This document shows, one piece after another, positions 12,753 through 24,652 of a stretch of 64,000 nt of DNA (position 1 is the first letter of the stretch; each line of letters begins with the position of its first letter). The stretch is taken from positions 62,472,984 to 62,536,983 of the forward strand of contig NC_088300.1 in NCBI RefSeq assembly GCF_032854445.1, written 5' to 3'. The DNA comes from Liolophura sinensis. Lineage: Eukaryota > Mollusca > Polyplacophora > Chitonida > Chitonidae. Made by a program: the position numbers and the translations under genes. The notes under the pieces are model-generated. The model ran no database searches. It was given only the letters and a program-made list of their open reading frames with translations, and was not told the DNA's origin.

Positions 12753-13976
12753 ACATTCCCATCACCATGGCTTAAGCGGTATACAGCAGGATACAGAATA
12801 CACCGCGCACTACGCACATGGATTGTGTCTGATACGTATTCGTGGAACGTCGTTTGTACGGCTTACTATGCATTTTTGTAAATATCAGCAGGTGACAAGA
12901 CTCATAGAACTGAAGTTAATTTCTCCCTGACGGTATCAGAACAGGGCAGCCTAGAAGAGCGCCACTTGGAAGCGTTCCGGAAAATGACTGGCAGAGGAGA
13001 CTTCCAGAAGTCGTGCAGAATTGAAAGATCAAACAACTAGAGAACAATTATTCTAGGATTATTCCAATGCGAGTGATACAATATTGCCTGGACGGAAGGA
13101 AACTAGTGGTGCCCGAACTGTATTAAAGGACAATGGAGGAGCCTATTCAATGTTTGAGAAGTGAATTGCAACAGGGGAGCGACTAATCTGATCAGACAAA
13201 TGGCGACAGCGATGTGTGAGAAGGCTTTTCATTCAAATGAGTAGCTGTAGAAAAGAGACAAAAAAACAACCAGATTTCCTTTCCGTAGTTTCAGGTGTGG
13301 TTCCTTAAACGATGACGCGTTCCCATTTGGATATTATTGTATTTGAAAAAATATTCTTGACGATATGGACCATTAAACCTATATGTGGAGCTGAGTGTAA
13401 ACACTCCAAGTTAATAGCCCGGTTAATAATCCTGAAGGCACCAATGTAACCGAATGTACTCGGTATGTTTATGAAATAATACGACAGAGAAAGCGGTTCA
13501 CGAGAAGTCGTGAAGCTATGTATTTTGGTTGTCTAAAAATGCGATGTAAATTTTCATCCATTATCAAGACCGGATATTGTGAGTTTTCAACACTTGCTAT
13601 CTTCGATGTTTTGGAGCATAACCCCTTTTCTTGAAGATGAAATTGTGCGGATGTGGAATGCGCTGTATTATATTAAACCCAATAGAAAACATCCAGTGTA
13701 AACCACATATTGTCGCACTCTTTCTTACAATAATAATGTGGATGACGAAGCTAGATTGGTGATCCACGTCCTGGAACAATGGCATGAGTATCATGAGAGG
13801 TAATACAATAGCACACGCATACCATTGGTAATAATTTTACCATTGAAGAAGAACAAACGCAACAGATATCACGAAGGACGTGTAAATGAAGTACACAGAG
13901 CAAGTATCCCGTGGATCTCTGGATTAGTACTGTACACAGAAGTACTATGAACGCATAGTTGATAGAAATTTGAGAA

Positions 13977-14066
13977 CGTTATTTACGCCGTACTGAAGAA
14001 TATTTCAGTTATACGATGGCGGCCAGCATTATGGTGGAAGGAAACCTGGAAGAACGCGGGGAAAAC
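13977..14066 (-). repeat. SINE-A 3' fragment, inverted
   Basis: Reading on the + strand, TTTACGCCGTACTGAAGAAT, ATACGATGGCGGCCAGC and ATTATGGTGGAAGGAAACC are the reverse complement of the SINE-A 3' half. The tail run and the tRNA head are missing. It sits immediately before the third start of the array-1 unit. Confidence 0.75.
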
Positions 14067-14070
14067 CAAC

Positions 14071-14270
14071 TGTTATAGACTATGATGTGGACCTGCAATT
14101 ATATGGGCCCTTCTGCTTTTTAACCGATGTAATTTACGCAGGAGCGATTCACGGAGAAATGCATGTTTAAATGATTTGCATTATGAAGCTTTGACATTTT
14201 GTAACTTAGTTGACATAAAAACGTTCAGCCATGGGGACATTTGCATGTGCTCTACATTCGAACACAGCAA
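14071..14270 (+). repeat. Array 1, start of a further unit (truncated)
   Basis: Matches 9020-9225 in order: TGATGTGGA-CTGCAAT, then GATGT-ATTTACGCAGGA, then TTGCATGTGCTCTAC. The match stops at the 64-bp tandem repeat that begins at 14274, so the array is interrupted there and the second array begins shortly after. Confidence 0.6.
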
Positions 14271-14273
14271 TTG

Positions 14274-14500
14274 ATTGGTGTTTTACGCCATACTCAAGAA
14301 TATAATATCTGGTTAAATTTATTTCTTTATTTATTTAATTGGTGTTTTACGCCATACTCCAGAATATAATATCTGGTTAAATTTATTTCTTTATTTATTT
14401 CATTGATGATTTACGCCACACTCAAGAATATAATATCTGGTTAAACTAATTTCTTTATTTATTTAATTGGTGATTTACGCCGTACCCAAGAACATAATTC
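14274..14500. repeat. 64-bp tandem repeat derived from an inverted SINE-A tail
   Basis: The string ATTGGTG/ATTGATG followed by TTTACGCC starts at 14274, 14338, 14402 and 14466, an exact period of 64 bp over about 3.5 copies. Each copy begins with the reverse complement of the SINE-A 3' end, then adds ATAATATCTGGTTAAA and a TTTATTTATTT run. A SINE tail plus flank was apparently captured and amplified in tandem. Copies differ at a few positions, so the array is not brand new. Confidence 0.9.
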
Positions 14501-15935
14501 CCTAGCAGTGAACTGTCACTCTATATATTTACTTTGCTGTCTCAGCTGATTCCGAAGTTTTTTAAAAACAAAACGCATGTGTTTCATTTATATTTGAAAA
14601 CTATCCCAATAGGCTGTCTTCAACCCAGTTCATGAGGTCAGAGGGCTTACTAGGTGTTCGAGGAAAGCGGACGATTTCCCCAGGCTTAGCGCAGTACTAA
14701 ATAGAAGACCTGAAATAAGTAAAAATAATTCTATAAAAATCAGTCAGTGTTACATTTTTACAATCGATCTCTTCGTCTGGTGAGCGAATGCTCACATTTT
14801 GAAGTGATCAGTTGTTAAACCTTGTAGTGTGGTTGTTACGTATGGCTGAGACGAGATAACCACGTGCTAAGGTTATTCCAGCCATCCAGGTCACTCAGTG
14901 GATCATCGTACTTTCGTCGTGTAGGATAAATTTCATGGGTTTCGTTTCATAACTATAATTTAAGTTTGCCTAACGACTCGGTACAGATAGATTAAGATTC
15001 GCAAATAAAAAAAGCAATTCATTACCTAGTTGTTAGTTCATCAATCCACATGAGAAAGTGCCGTTTTGTTAATTATCGCCCTACATAGTGCGTCTTGCGC
15101 GTGGCAGTTACTGAAGTTCAATATAGTTATATCGCACAATTGCATCAAAGTAGGTTTTTGATAAAAAATAAAAATGCCACCATTCATTTTAAAAACCCTT
15201 GCTACAAAATGACCAAGACTGAAAGGCTTCCCCTAACTTCATGGAATTGCTTTTATCCTAAAACAGCCAATTTTCGCCAAAGTAATGTCCTATCAGTTTA
15301 CTTCCCATTCTTCTGATCTGTCTTGGAATATGGCTAATCTGACTCGCGTGTGGGACTTTGAAAAGGCTACACATCCAGGAATTGTCCAGATCGCTCATTC
15401 GGAACTGCACCATAATGGCAGACTTATTTTCCAGCTATTAACCCGAGCCAGGCCGATATGCCAGATATCAGTGGTAATTCATTGTTGAACCGAATATATA
15501 AATCAATCTTAATTAGAACATTTCGTCTTATGTTTCTCTTCGGGAGGTTTAGTGGCTAGAAAATAGAGGAGTGCACGTCATTTGGTATTTCAAGTACAGC
15601 GATCATTGTGTAATAAATGTGACACTTCCCACGGTAATGCAGTAAGATGGAAGGGTGTATAATGGGATAAGGTGTTGATGTATAAAAGAAATGGAAATTT
15701 GCCTATGTTTGCGTTGTGATAAGTTATGGTTTTAGGCCAAGGAAGGGGATTTGTTTCTGTTCATGTTGTGATATGTAACTCTATGAGATTAAATGATTCG
15801 CATTCGTCTACTTAAGCGGGTTTGCTGCGGTTTACGTTAAGTTGTGATGTAAAGCCGTGAGGATTCCAGTCATTATGGTTACCACTGGTTCAGAGTCTCA
15901 ACCTTTTCTGGAATATCGTTTTGTTTCGAGAAAAG

Positions 15936-16531
15936 TTTAAAGGAGACGAAAACATAAACATGATGCCAAAATCAGATGAAGAGCGTCAAAACATACTTGC
16001 AAATATGATCTTTAATATTTTGTTTCGATTTTTTTTTGTCAGGAGAAAAGAGTATTTAAAAGTATTTTTGTATGGTAGGTATTTGAGGCCACCTTTTGGT
16101 ACTTATCGATGTTGCATAATAATGTTGTAAATAAGGATGTGATGCGTGTCTAAAATATTTACTTGAATGTAGATTTGTTGTTAATATCCAAAGATAAGAA
16201 TTTAATTTGAATTACGATAATATTTATGAATATATTAAAAATATAAATAGGATCAAAATCCGGGTTGAACACATTTGTTAGCTGAAAAGACCAAATTCTA
16301 GTGCAAATATATCTATTAAACATGTGATACATCATCATTTATAACAATATTACACACAGACTATATATACCAAAAGATGGTCCCAAATACCCACCATACA
16401 AAAATACTTTCAATACCCTTTTCTCCTGACAAAAAAAATCGAAAAACATATTGAAAACTACTTTTACGACTAACTTTTGGCACTCTTTCATCTGAACTAT
16501 ATGTAATTTGTATGTTTTCTCCATCTTTAAA
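15936..16531. mobile_element. Foldback/MITE-like element with about 200-bp inverted arms
   Basis: The left arm (15936-16137) and right arm (16335-16531) are imperfect inverted copies. Both start TTTAAAG from the outside and share GTCAGGAGAAAAG and GTATTTTTGTATGG. The centre (about 16138-16334) is AT-rich. Units beta, gamma and delta run from the preceding block into the AATATAAAGGTC block without it, so it is an insertion in alpha. Each arm holds a short open frame (15921-16130 + and 16339-16581 -) whose peptides share LKVFLYG and FG-Y motifs. This follows from the inverted repeat and is not evidence of a gene. No transposase is present. Confidence 0.75.
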
Positions 16532-17099
16532 GCGATATAAAGGTCAGACTGGATGATAACAAATCGTCTCTGGCTGCTCACCCTTGTTTCGTCGGGGTTT
16601 TCTGGAAACCTGCCTGTAAGATTGACACCGCCTCTCAGCCCATTTATCGGATGCCACTCTGTCCTTAACCTAAGCGGGTGATTACAGTGTTATTTCTAGA
16701 CGATGCACACGAGGTACTAAGTCAACAGGAACAAATACCACATAGTCTATGTCAGTACTCTTATGAGAGATTCACAGCTACAGTCTGGAGCTTCTTCCCC
16801 ACTTAGTAGCTCCCCGACAGATTGAACATGGGCAATTTCTCCCAATCCAAGCCATCGACTTGACATTCCGCCAATTCAGGCTGGATTAAACGCAATTTCA
16901 GCTGATCTACGGGTAACGTACATGTATGAGGCCAATGACGAATGCTTTAAGTGAACATAAAGCCGGCTACTACATACAGAGAAGAAATAATATAGGACAC
17001 AGTTATCACAGAAAAATATGGAAAAAATTTTGAAAGCGGAGAAGATGAAGACTAGCACTGGGGATATGGCACCCACGGACAATTCAGTCCGAGTAGCCA

Positions 17100-17970
17100 T
17101 ATTGTAGAAGCCCTTACCAACTTAGTCAATAGTGCTGAAAGCGTCACGTGATAATTGGCGGTCATGTAAGAATGCGTTAAGCTCTCGTTTGTCAGAGTGG
17201 TTTCTTATAGCGCATAAACTGATACTGATGCAATAACTTGAATTTTGCAGTTAATTTAAGTGTTAAACTGATGCATTTCAACCACACCATTTATGAGTAG
17301 GGAACTGAGAACGGATACTGCAGTAACTTGTCAGGGTGAGCTGGCAAGAAAATCGCCCCGAGAAAGTCATTGCTTGAAAAATATTGTGAATGTATTATTT
17401 TTCCTTAGCAAAGTCAGATTTATTTCGAAAATATCTTCCCAAGACCTGCGTGAAATGGTCTGTTTTCAATCAGAAGGTCCTGCCATGTTCGGTAAATTCT
17501 CTAAAGTCAGTACAGCCAGCTAGGCCAAATGCTTACACCTATGCAGGACGAGAACGAGCATAACGGCTAAAACACGACGCCTGGTCCAAACATCGCCCTG
17601 ACCGAGCGCCAGACTAAAAGAAACATCGGCCTTTTGAACACGGAACTGAGCTGATTCTTTCTGGTTGGGTTTGTATACGTTTTTTGTTTGTATTTTCTCA
17701 TTTCACATTGTTAAATACCGATTGTACGGGAGAGCTCCTAGATCTTGTGACGTCGCTCTAAATAGCTATAACAGAGCAAAATGACGTTGCCAAATGAGTG
17801 GCTAGGTACTGACAATTGTTTGCCATTTATTTTGTCGATAACAATTGTTAAAATATTTTTGGAGCACTTTTGGAATAGTAATTAATTCAAATCATTGTTT
17901 GCGTGTATAGATTATGTTATATTGTCGACGGTCATTTAATTTAGTAGTGGAATAATCACTTGGTTAATCA
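17100..17970. other. Interval in unit alpha with nothing recognised
   Basis: I found no repeat match, SINE or convincing coding frame here. The only notable frame (17293-17523 +, 76 codons) has no recognisable motif. Just downstream (about 17975-18010) is a short match to the ACTGCCACTCAGTCTGC motif of unit delta (45170 and 45550), showing that the sequence around it belongs to the unit. Confidence 0.4.
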
Positions 17971-18025
17971 CTAAGTGACCAGTTTTTGGACGACAACCCA
18001 GTCTGCCTTACTGGTGTACGTGTAA

Positions 18026-18115
18026 TTATTTATTTATTTATTTATTTGATTGGTGTTACCCGTACTCAAGAATATTTCACTTATACGACTTCAGCCAACA
18101 TTATGGTGGGAGGAA
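18026..18115 (-). repeat. SINE-A 3' fragment, inverted
   Basis: A TTTATTTATTT run is followed by GATTGGTGTTACCCGTACTC, AAGAATATTTCACTTATACG and ATTATGGTGGGAGGAAAC, the reverse complement of the SINE-A 3' half. The element stops before the central CCGGGCAGAGCC part. The tRNA-like head is absent. Confidence 0.8.
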
Positions 18116-18569
18116 ACTGAGGGCCTTCGTTTAGGTTCTGTTTAGGTTGTCCATGTAATGAATTGTATATTTTGGAACTTCAGTATATGAAAGGAACCCA
18201 ACACAAACAAATGAAGGCCAGACTGCTCCTTCATTTAACACAATTAACCTACATTGATCCAACCTCAACAGATCAGGAAGCTTTGGTTTTATAATAGTAC
18301 CATTCTGAGAACAATGCCTTTATGGACATTACATTATGTTACTCATACTTTGACAACCTTGAGAAAGATCCACAAAATGATCAGTAATAGAAATGCAGAT
18401 CAAAGACGTTTGCTACTAGAAAATCAATTACACATCTTTGCCCTGAGACCAGAGATATAGACAACTTGCCAGTTGTAGCGCTTATACACAAAGACGCTAG
18501 AACTTAGAGTTATTGTCAGTTAACCCTTCTCTCAAGTATCAACAGGTATCCGTCACAACTAAGCTCTAA

Positions 18570-19018
18570 GGCCCCGTCCAGATTATGTGCATGTGTATTT
18601 TTTGTCAACAAGTTGAGTGAAGTTGAGTGAAAGTAGCCAATCAGCGGGCGTGTGGAAAAAGTGACCGTCGTAAAGCACATGACCTGAGCAAAATGGCGAC
18701 AAAAGAGAGAAACTGGTCTGTCTTCCACGCCGAACAGCCATGGTAATAAGCGCAGCCGATAAAACCACGATTCTTCCGGCTGCTCACCAAGGTGTCTCAT
18801 GCACTGGAGACAAAATATGGAGAATTCCCTCCAATTTATCGAAAAAAAAAAACACAGCTCAACACCGTTCAACTCACGCCAACAGTGTTGGACAAAGTTG
18901 ACTCATCTGATTTGTAGTGTGGACGGGACACTCAACTTATCTCAACAGCATTCAACTTGCTGTTGACTCTTGTTGAGTCAACAAAAGCTAAATGATGTTG
19001 GATAGTCTGGACGGGGCT
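18570..19018. mobile_element. 449-bp MITE with GGCCCCGTCCAGA-type inverted termini
   Basis: The left end reads GGCCCCGTCCAGATTAT and the right end, reverse-complemented, AGCCCCGTCCAGACTAT. Both ends are flanked by TAA (18567-18569 and 19019-19021). A 3-bp TAA duplication with G/C-rich ends is what PIF/Harbinger elements and their non-autonomous derivatives show, so that assignment is likely but not proven. The interior has subterminal repeats of GTTGAGT/ACTCAAC-type words. The 118-codon minus-strand frame over it (18516-18872) runs out of the element and is not considered real. Confidence 0.8.
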
Positions 19019-20397
19019 TAATTGTCTTACATTTACAGTAAAGCAGCGATGTTCAGTGTTTGAACTGAATATCTTTACTGAATAGCTCTCCAAACACAGT
19101 AATTATCAACTACTGAATATCTCTCCAAATACCGTATACGGCACTGAAGCCTGAACCGCCATCATGGCAATAAACAGATAAGTCATTTTAGTGCCAACAA
19201 ATATTTCCGCGAGAGGACGGCACAATGGTCACTTTTTCGATTCGTAGAAAACTTTATTGTCCACAAGAGTAATTACGTTTAGAGAAGGTGTTTCAATGAG
19301 ATATTCCTTGACATTCCCGTGTGAAGTCACCCCGTAAATAGCACAGTAAAATAATGACACAAGGGCAGTTAGTGCAACTGATCTGCTACAACCCAATCCT
19401 CTCAAGACACACGACCTGAAAACAGATGTTTTTTCTCACATGTAAACTTTAAGGTTAAAGGAAATCCGTAGGTACTTACGATAATGTGTTTGTCTTCTTC
19501 AGACTTATTGTGGTGGGTTTATCTTTCACGTGATAAAATCGATTTCAGCGCGTTGTATCCCTTTTCTCAAGAACAGATATTGTTAGTGGACATAATGATT
19601 TAACAACCTTCATCTCCAGACTCACTCTACGGATCAAGATGAAATTTGGTATGCTTTTACACTATTCACAGTGCAACAAAAATTGCATAAAGGACTGAAT
19701 TTCAACGAAACATTAGGAATATTATTACAGCCGTAGAGCGTTGAGAGCTAAACCAGAGCAGCCATGACAGTGTGATAGCTGGTAAAGGGTCACGCGTATA
19801 AACTGGTGATATACTGCCTCTTGACAAGTAGTCTCAAAGCCTGTCTGCATATGTGACACCACATATCGACCTTTTTTAAATTTTAAGTTTTGCGAATCCA
19901 GTTAGACGAAGACTTCCATGTGGTTTAATTTTCAGCCGACAATCGAGTACCCCATCTAATTAGTTCAAAATATCATAGTCCAAAGTAAGGAAAATGGCCG
20001 ATTTCTCTAGAAATTTTTTGAACCGCTTAATGGTCATAATAGTGTACTATCGCAAAAGAAACTTAATTCAGCTGTTTACATTTGATGCTCAAACGTTCAT
20101 AAGCTGTTTGGTTCTGAACGTTTAGAGAGTTAGAATAAAAATCTAATGAAAGTAAACTGACTAGTTGTCGGATTTCAACATTTGCCAACAGTAACACTGA
20201 TCGCCATTACTCTAGGTTTAGTCCTCATGCTGTATTCCTTCGTATTGTGCATCATGCAGACAGAGGGACATAGAACTCGCTGGACATAAACGGAGCCTCG
20301 CTTTCTCAGAAGCACATATATACAGTGCACAGTTTTATGAAAGAAAGCAAGATATAGCACTACCATCACGTTGTAACCGGTACACAAATTACACGAA

Positions 20398-20665
20398 GGT
20401 GCGTCCTTGGCTCGGATGGTTAGCGCGCTATCACAGCGTAATGACCCAGGAACCTCTCACCAATGCGGTGGCTATGAGTTCTCCTCATGCTCACGCTGAC
20501 TCCCACTCCGGCCGTAAGTGGGAAGGTCTGCAGCAACCGGCGTATGGTCGTGGGTTCCCTCCGGGCTCTGCCCGGTTTCCTCCCACAATAATGCTGACCG
20601 CCTTCGTATAGGTGAAATATTCCTGAATACGGCGTAAAACATTAAATCAAATAAATAAATACATA
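20398..20665 (+). repeat. SINE-A copy, full length
   Basis: The A-box-like TGGCTCGGATGG is at 20408-20419. CTCTCACCAATGCGGTGGC, CGGCCGTAAGTGGGAAGG, CCGGGCTCTGCCCGGTTTCC and GGCGTAAAACATTAAATC follow, with an (AAATA)n tail. The B-box region is damaged: GTTCAAGTCC is reduced to GTTCTCC, which would impair pol III transcription. Flanking duplications are not clear. Confidence 0.9.
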
Positions 20666-22489
20666 ACTTAGAAGTACGTTACATATATCAGTATCAATAT
20701 GCTTGTTGTGAGTGTGACGGGAAACAGTTATGTACATGTACTAGATATTTGTGATATTGTCAAATAAAGTTTTTTTATTTTGAAACCGAGAGATTTGCCC
20801 CCTTATTTGGCAGTAAACAATATGCAGTTCACATGTAAATATTATGACTTAATACCGCAAATTTTTGTCCAGTCTCTCTCTTTGGCAACTTCCTGGAGGT
20901 GAGAATTCTCTCCAAGAACCAATTTTCTCTGTCTAATATTGATCTTCATCATCGTATGTTGCCGACCAATGATTACATCTATCTTCTTACCACTTTCCCT
21001 TTTCTTCATACAATAAACCAACTAAACCAACAATTAAAAGCTAATGTGAAAACGGACATGGCTGAGACTGCTCTGTCGGTGAGGTTTTGCCGGGCCAAAA
21101 GCCCAACGATGAGGTGTCTGGGTAAAACCAGGTCATCTGTTGGGAAAATGTGGGCGGCGCTGTCAGTCGGCCAGACCTACTCTAGTTCGGTACCTGGACC
21201 CTTATTGCCTCCTACCAATGTCAATATAGGGTCCAGTGCTGACTACCTTCCTTGCTGAACTTACCTCTGTTTCATTGGCTGAGACATTCTTTAGGCAGTG
21301 GTGCTACATTCCAAATTTTAAACTGCTAGGGAAAGCGCAATCACTTGAGAATTCTCTCCACGAAATATAATTGAGAAGATTTTTCGTTCTTCAGATAGAG
21401 AGTAATTTCGAGGAGGAGAGATGTTCCGTATCCCGTGGACTAGTACAGCAATGTTATCAAATCACACCTTCAAACAATCCGCCCGTTTGGGCGGAGGGAA
21501 ATTAAATTCTACGTTTTTACTTACAGATTTATTGCACACATTATTTTACTTTAAAGGACAGATGTTAGTTAACGGATGAATGCTCCTGACAATGATGATA
21601 CCGACAGCTACACGCTGTACCGCCATGTCTGTAAGGAATTCCCAAAAGCCTTGGTCCAGAAATAGCTGACATGTTTGCAAGTTTGATTTAAGAAGATATT
21701 TGCCAACAGCCAATCTGAAAGCTACATCGCTAACAATAACTTGTACTTGACCCTACATGAATTCGGTCAAGCGTCTGAGCTAGATCTGGGCTTAATGGAC
21801 ACAACTCTTAGGACAATACACTCTAATTATAGACTATTGCAAAACTCACCAGTAACGGAATGGATAGTTTTGTATCTAAGTCAGGTGTGACACATATCTC
21901 ATGTACAGCCGTCCGGCTATGTCTGGTCAAGGTCTTGACATAAAGTGTTATTATCTATATAACTGGCGTGTATGTTATAAGGCGCCCTAGTCTAGACTGA
22001 CCGATCCAAAACCCGCGCTGACCTATGCATCAAGGTCAGTCTGGATTGAATCAGACTGTCATCCACCGCCATCCCATACTCGCATTCCCCTATCAATCAG
22101 CCGCTATACATTCTCCGTCCATATAATCCACAATTCAGAAACGGAAAACAAGATGGCGGCTTTTGAGATAACATTTTCAAAGCTGAAGATAATTGACACT
22201 GGGCATTTCTCAAGCGTATTTACTGTATTGTGACAGGGTAACAATAAAACAAGAGAACAGCACAGAATTATCCCAGACAGCGATTATCCCATGTCGATTT
22301 GTCTGTGTTTAATTTAAGCTTGTAGAAATAGTCATTAGAGACCCGATTCATGGAAAGACCTCGAAGGTGTGAACAATGTCAGAATTAAACTGATATTGCT
22401 ATTGATATTGTAAAGGGAACGGAGACAACTGTACTTGGATAAAGTTATTGGTTTACTTGAATCTTGAGGGAATTATTGGCTTGGTATGC

Positions 22490-22672
22490 TGCGATGTTTT
22501 ACGGCGTACTCAAGAATAATTCATTTAGTACGACTTTAATCACACGGCCATCCCCAACTTGCGAGCGGAGAGGGAGCCAGTATGAGCTTCAGCTGAACTT
22601 ACAGCGACCGTACTGAAAAGAGGTTCTTGGGTCATTACGCTGCAACAGCACTCTAACCACTATGCCACAAAT
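22490..22672 (-). repeat. SINE-A copy, old, internally deleted
   Basis: Inverted relative to the window. ACGGCGTACTCAAGAATAA begins the 3' end and the head region reads GGTTCTTGGGTCATTACGC, then CACTCTAACCACTATGCCAC. About 70 bp of the centre is missing and substitutions are frequent. It interrupts the block that unit gamma carries at about 39970-40020. Confidence 0.8.
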
Positions 22673-23406
22673 AATATCACATATTTTTAATAACGATATA
22701 TGTTGAATTTCTTCATCTCCCCAAAGTATAGATAGCCTAAAAACAATTTGTGTGTCACTTTATTTATTTATTTTTTTTTAATTCTTGGGATTTTTCAGAC
22801 ATGGATTTAATTAGCAAAACAGAACTGCGACTATCATTACTGTGGAGCATTCTATAATGGCGAACACGTTACATTAGATGTTACACCGGTAATATGGCGT
22901 ATAGAAGTCTGTTGTCCCTGATGACAAAGTTGGAGTATGAACTGGGGCCCTACAAAATGACAGGTTATGACACTTATTACTGGTATCGGAAGACTTCACC
23001 CTTTATCAATTATCTCATCAAGCAGAGACGATGATGCTTAATGTTGATATTATATAACACCCTGGTACATTATAGAATTGAGATGCCTTGAAAAGGTTTG
23101 TAAAGCACTGTTATTACAGCCCACTCAAAACAGACACGAACCAGCGCAGACGGAAAAGGGTTTTGATAACTGAAACTAATGGAAAGTTTTCCCTTAAGCT
23201 CGTAACGTATACCTGCTCATAAGAATGCCAGCAGTTTGGACGGGAAGATTAAATGAACTAGGGTAAACCATGCTGGAAAGCATTCGTTATTAGAAAAGAA
23301 AAACAAAAAAATGTTACGCCGGGAAGGCACCAGACAGATTTTTTCGCTTGTAGGGACGAACTTAATCGCCCACGAAATACCCTGACCATATTCGCAGCAT
23401 AGTTGC

Positions 23407-23760
23407 AGGCACACTAGGCGGATTTTTCTGTTGATCGTGGTCAGTAGGTTATGTCATGTGACCTGGTAACCATGTGACACAAACAAAATGTCACAGGTCA
23501 ACCCAATTCCGCGTTGGTTCATTTGTCAGCTCGATCATCTGGATGGCCGAAATTCGCTGGAGCGGACACACTACGCAGACAGTGTGAAATCGTCGACGTA
23601 TTTCTTCGTTTGTACCTGACATGTTTGATGCCGGTGAATTTCGGTGCGGACAAGATCGCCACATATACGCTGTTGCCGGCGAGGACACACTAGGCGGGTT
23701 TTTACAAATTCACAAAATACGCCTGTGCAAGCGAACAAATCCGTCTAGTGTGTCCCCGGC
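23407..23760. mobile_element. MITE-like segment with three CACACTAGGCGG termini
   Basis: CACACTAGGCGG occurs at 23410-23421 and 23686-23697 on the + strand, and as CACACTAGACGG in the opposite direction at 23741-23752. The central and right copies both extend with a GGACACAC or GGGGACACAC end. Either one element of about 350 bp spans 23407-23760, or a miniature element of about 75 bp (23683-23757) lies beside a relative. The 65-codon minus frame inside has no recognised domain. No transposase and no certain target duplication were seen. Confidence 0.6.
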
Positions 23761-24294
23761 TTCAGAATTATCACAATAGCCGGGGAAGGAACTGAAAATT
23801 TTGCACGCAGCCAGTCCAATTAACTTTAGCTTTTTATGTTATGTGTTTATGTAAAGAAGACGTTAATAGCCTTTTCCTTTGAACTTTATCAAGATTTTTG
23901 TACACTCTTTCACGAATGTATGAAAATAATATATCACGAAAATTTATGAATTTTATATCGCTTCTGGTTTCCATGAATAAACTAATGCAATTCTAATAGC
24001 CTTTAAATCATCTTTCTTCTGTTTCTAGTCAGTCGGCAAATTTGGCCTTCATTTAATTGGAGTGATGAGTACAAGGCCTTGGAGTGTGGCCTTAAACCAT
24101 AATCATTCATTCCTTAAACCTTAAACGTTTGCTGTGACGTCATGCTATTGCCTGCGCAGTTAGTTATTTTTCAAGAATCTACGCTTGCCAGTTTGTGGTT
24201 TGAGTGGTGATGGGTACCACCTGAGTGCGCCTTCGACTGGTATACGGTAAAGATGGATTCGAACTCTCGAACACAAGGCTGAATTCATTTTCGA

Positions 24295-24425
24295 TTTGGA
24301 CTGGTGTCTTACACCATACTCAAGAATATTTCACTTATACGACGGCGGCCAGCATTATGGTGGGAGGAAACCTAACACAGCCCGGGAGAAACCCATGACC
24401 CAGGTTGCTTCGAGACCATCTACTC
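24295..24425 (-). repeat. SINE-A fragment, inverted, head missing
   Basis: GGACTGGTGTCTTACACCAT, ACTTATACGACGGCGGCCAG and ATTATGGTGGGAGGAAACC match the reverse complement of the SINE-A 3' end. The copy stops after CAGGTTGCTTCGAGACCATC, so the 5' half with the tRNA-related head is absent. Confidence 0.85.
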
Positions 24426-24593
24426 CTTTCAGACGAATTTAAACATTGTGACGTCGATCCTTTGTCCAACCGATCATAAGAATGTTACATAGGAAGGGTC
24501 CATTTCTTTCTGATCAATGTGAAATTCATTTCATAACAGTTTCGTTCTTCATTTCAAATACACCAAATGTTGCCAGTGTGAGTAGCATCATCA

Positions 24594-24652
24594 ATTCCCT
24601 AGATTCCCTAGACTTCCCTAGATTATATGTAAGCTTCAGATGTAAGCTTCAG
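24594..24652. repeat. Two adjacent short tandem repeats
   Basis: Three copies of a TTCCCTAGA-type word lie at 24594-24623, and a perfect 13-bp duplication of ATGTAAGCTTCAG at 24627-24652. They look like small replication-slippage events in noncoding sequence. Confidence 0.8.

Larger units (their letters stand above)
8985..13975 (+). repeat. Array 1, third unit (nearly complete)
   Basis: Colinear with the unit at 1195-5650; block pairs are listed there. Its entry block (8985-9240) is found again at 14071-14270, which fixes the order and shows that the array continued. It carries a SINE-A insertion at 11966-12215, a C10 tract at 10027-10036 and a C11/(CA)n tract at 12723-12752. No coding frame is shared with its neighbour. 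The part 13650-13975 has no clear match. Confidence 0.75.

Noticed and set aside
18516-18872. 118-codon minus frame over the 449-bp MITE
   Set aside because: It extends past the MITE edge into unit sequence and shows no transposase or DNA-binding motif.
20899-21258. 119-codon + frame in unit alpha
   Set aside because: The matching parts of gamma (39050-39330), delta and epsilon have indels that break it, and the composition looks noncoding.
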